Of a stretch of DNA of 5,312 bases, positions 5,055 to 5,312 are shown piece by piece. Positions within the stretch are counted from its first letter, which is position 1, and every line of letters begins with the position of its first letter. A model generated the notes under the pieces. That model saw only the letters and a program-made list of their open reading frames with translations. It was not told where the DNA came from and searched no databases. The stretch is from contig CAKSCN010000158.1 in NCBI GenBank assembly GCA_934444485.1, forward strand, positions 1 through 5,312. Reading direction: 5' to 3'. The position numbers were made by a program, and so were the translations under genes. Origin of the DNA: an uncultured Eubacteriales bacterium (lineage in GTDB: Bacteria > Bacillota > Clostridia > Oscillospirales > CAG-382).

Positions 5055-5207
5055 AAAAAGATTATAATATCGGAGGTAATACCGTTCAACCTCGACGAAG
5101 TCTCGGTCGAAGGGGAGCTTTGGGCGGTGCTTATCCGAGATAGTGCGAAAGTCGGTGGCGCATATATGCGCATCATATGCGCAAGTGACCGACTTAGATT
5201 TTTGTAG
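5007..5207 (+). pseudogene. Open frame without start codon, possible gene remnant
   Basis: This frame is open for 66 codons to TAG 5205. From 5079 it reads like ordinary protein: IPFNLDEVSVEGELWAVLIR, then DSAKVGGAYMRIICASDRLR. Codon use is similar to the neighbouring genes. The only ATG (5166) is near the end, and there is no GTG or TTG start next to a ribosome binding site, although a GGAGG (5072-5076) lies within the frame. The 5' part is repeat copy B. It may be the tail of a gene displaced by the repeat, or chance. I do not recognise the peptide. Confidence 0.2.
5149..5203 (+). terminator. Nested palindrome followed by T-run, candidate araC terminator
   Basis: AAGTCGGT (5149-5156) pairs with ACCGACTT (5188-5195). 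Inside, GCGCATAT (5158-5165) pairs with ATATGCGC (5175-5182). TTTTT lies at 5199-5203, three bases past the outer stem. The T-run is short and the inner and outer stems are joined by unpaired bases, so termination is plausible but not certain. It lies about 180 nt after the araC stop codon. Confidence 0.45.
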
Positions 5208-5250
5208 CATCAGACTTTGTGGGGACTGTAATTTCTACCTTCTCCCGTTC

Positions 5251-5290
5251 CCGAAATTTGTACCTCACTTCGTTCGACGACAAATTACGG
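5251..5290. repeat. Imperfect inverted repeat at the window edge
   Basis: CCG-A-AATTTGT (5251-5261) pairs with ACAAATT-A-CGG (5280-5290), ten base pairs with one A-A mismatch around an 18-nt loop. No T-run adjoins it; TTTTT appears only at 5301-5305. The downstream context is cut by the window end. Confidence 0.55.
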
Positions 5291-5312
5291 AAAGATGAGG
5301 TTTTTGGAGAGT

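Noticed and set aside
5063..5076. TATAAT (5063-5068) followed by GGAGG (5072-5076), looking like a promoter and ribosome binding site
   Set aside because: No -35 hexamer at the right distance, the two elements are too close to serve one transcript, and no start codon follows the GGAGG.
5229..5238. TAATTTCTAC, resembling the start of a Cas12a-type CRISPR repeat handle
   Set aside because: The second half of the handle (GTAGAT pairing with TCTAC) is missing, there is only one copy and no spacer array or cas gene.

Overview
The window looks like chromosomal DNA from a Clostridia-type Firmicute, probably a gut Oscillospirales/Ruminococcaceae-like organism. This is an inference from mid-range GC, strong AGGAGG-type ribosome binding sites, AGA and ATA codon use, a Firmicute-type SecG, and intergenic hairpin repeats of a kind I associate with that group. 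All supported genes are on the + strand. No tRNA, rRNA, CRISPR array, transposase or phage gene was seen.

Positions 1-1139 are the 3' end of a gene of unknown function whose start lies outside the window. Its product has two related-looking helical segments joined by an acidic Thr/Ala/Asp linker, and ends in about ten tandem hexapeptides. Next come a secG promoter and a 5' leader with an 8-nt tandem repeat. secG itself (1378-1866) has the normal two-helix core plus an unusually long acidic low-complexity C-terminal tail, and is followed by a clear intrinsic terminator.

Positions 1950-2500 are non-coding. They hold a run of compact hairpins, a short direct repeat, an A/G-rich simple repeat and one copy of a dispersed element, and end in a good sigma-A promoter. 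That promoter drives a probable two-gene unit. The first gene (2520-4043) encodes a cytoplasmic right-handed beta-helix protein that resembles carbohydrate-active enzymes. The second (4088-4966) encodes an AraC-family regulator with a cupin-like sensor domain. A regulator next to a putative sugar-active enzyme suggests local control of glycan or oligosaccharide use, but the substrate cannot be read from the sequence.

After araC (4967-5312) there is a second, oppositely oriented copy of the dispersed hairpin element, so the two-gene unit is bracketed by inverted copies. Then come an open frame without a start codon, a strong nested palindrome that may terminate transcription, and another inverted repeat at the window edge. 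The most unusual signals are the shared acidic low-complexity extensions on SecG and its upstream neighbour, and the inverted repeat elements flanking the beta-helix/araC pair. I did not find convincing evidence of a wholly new system.
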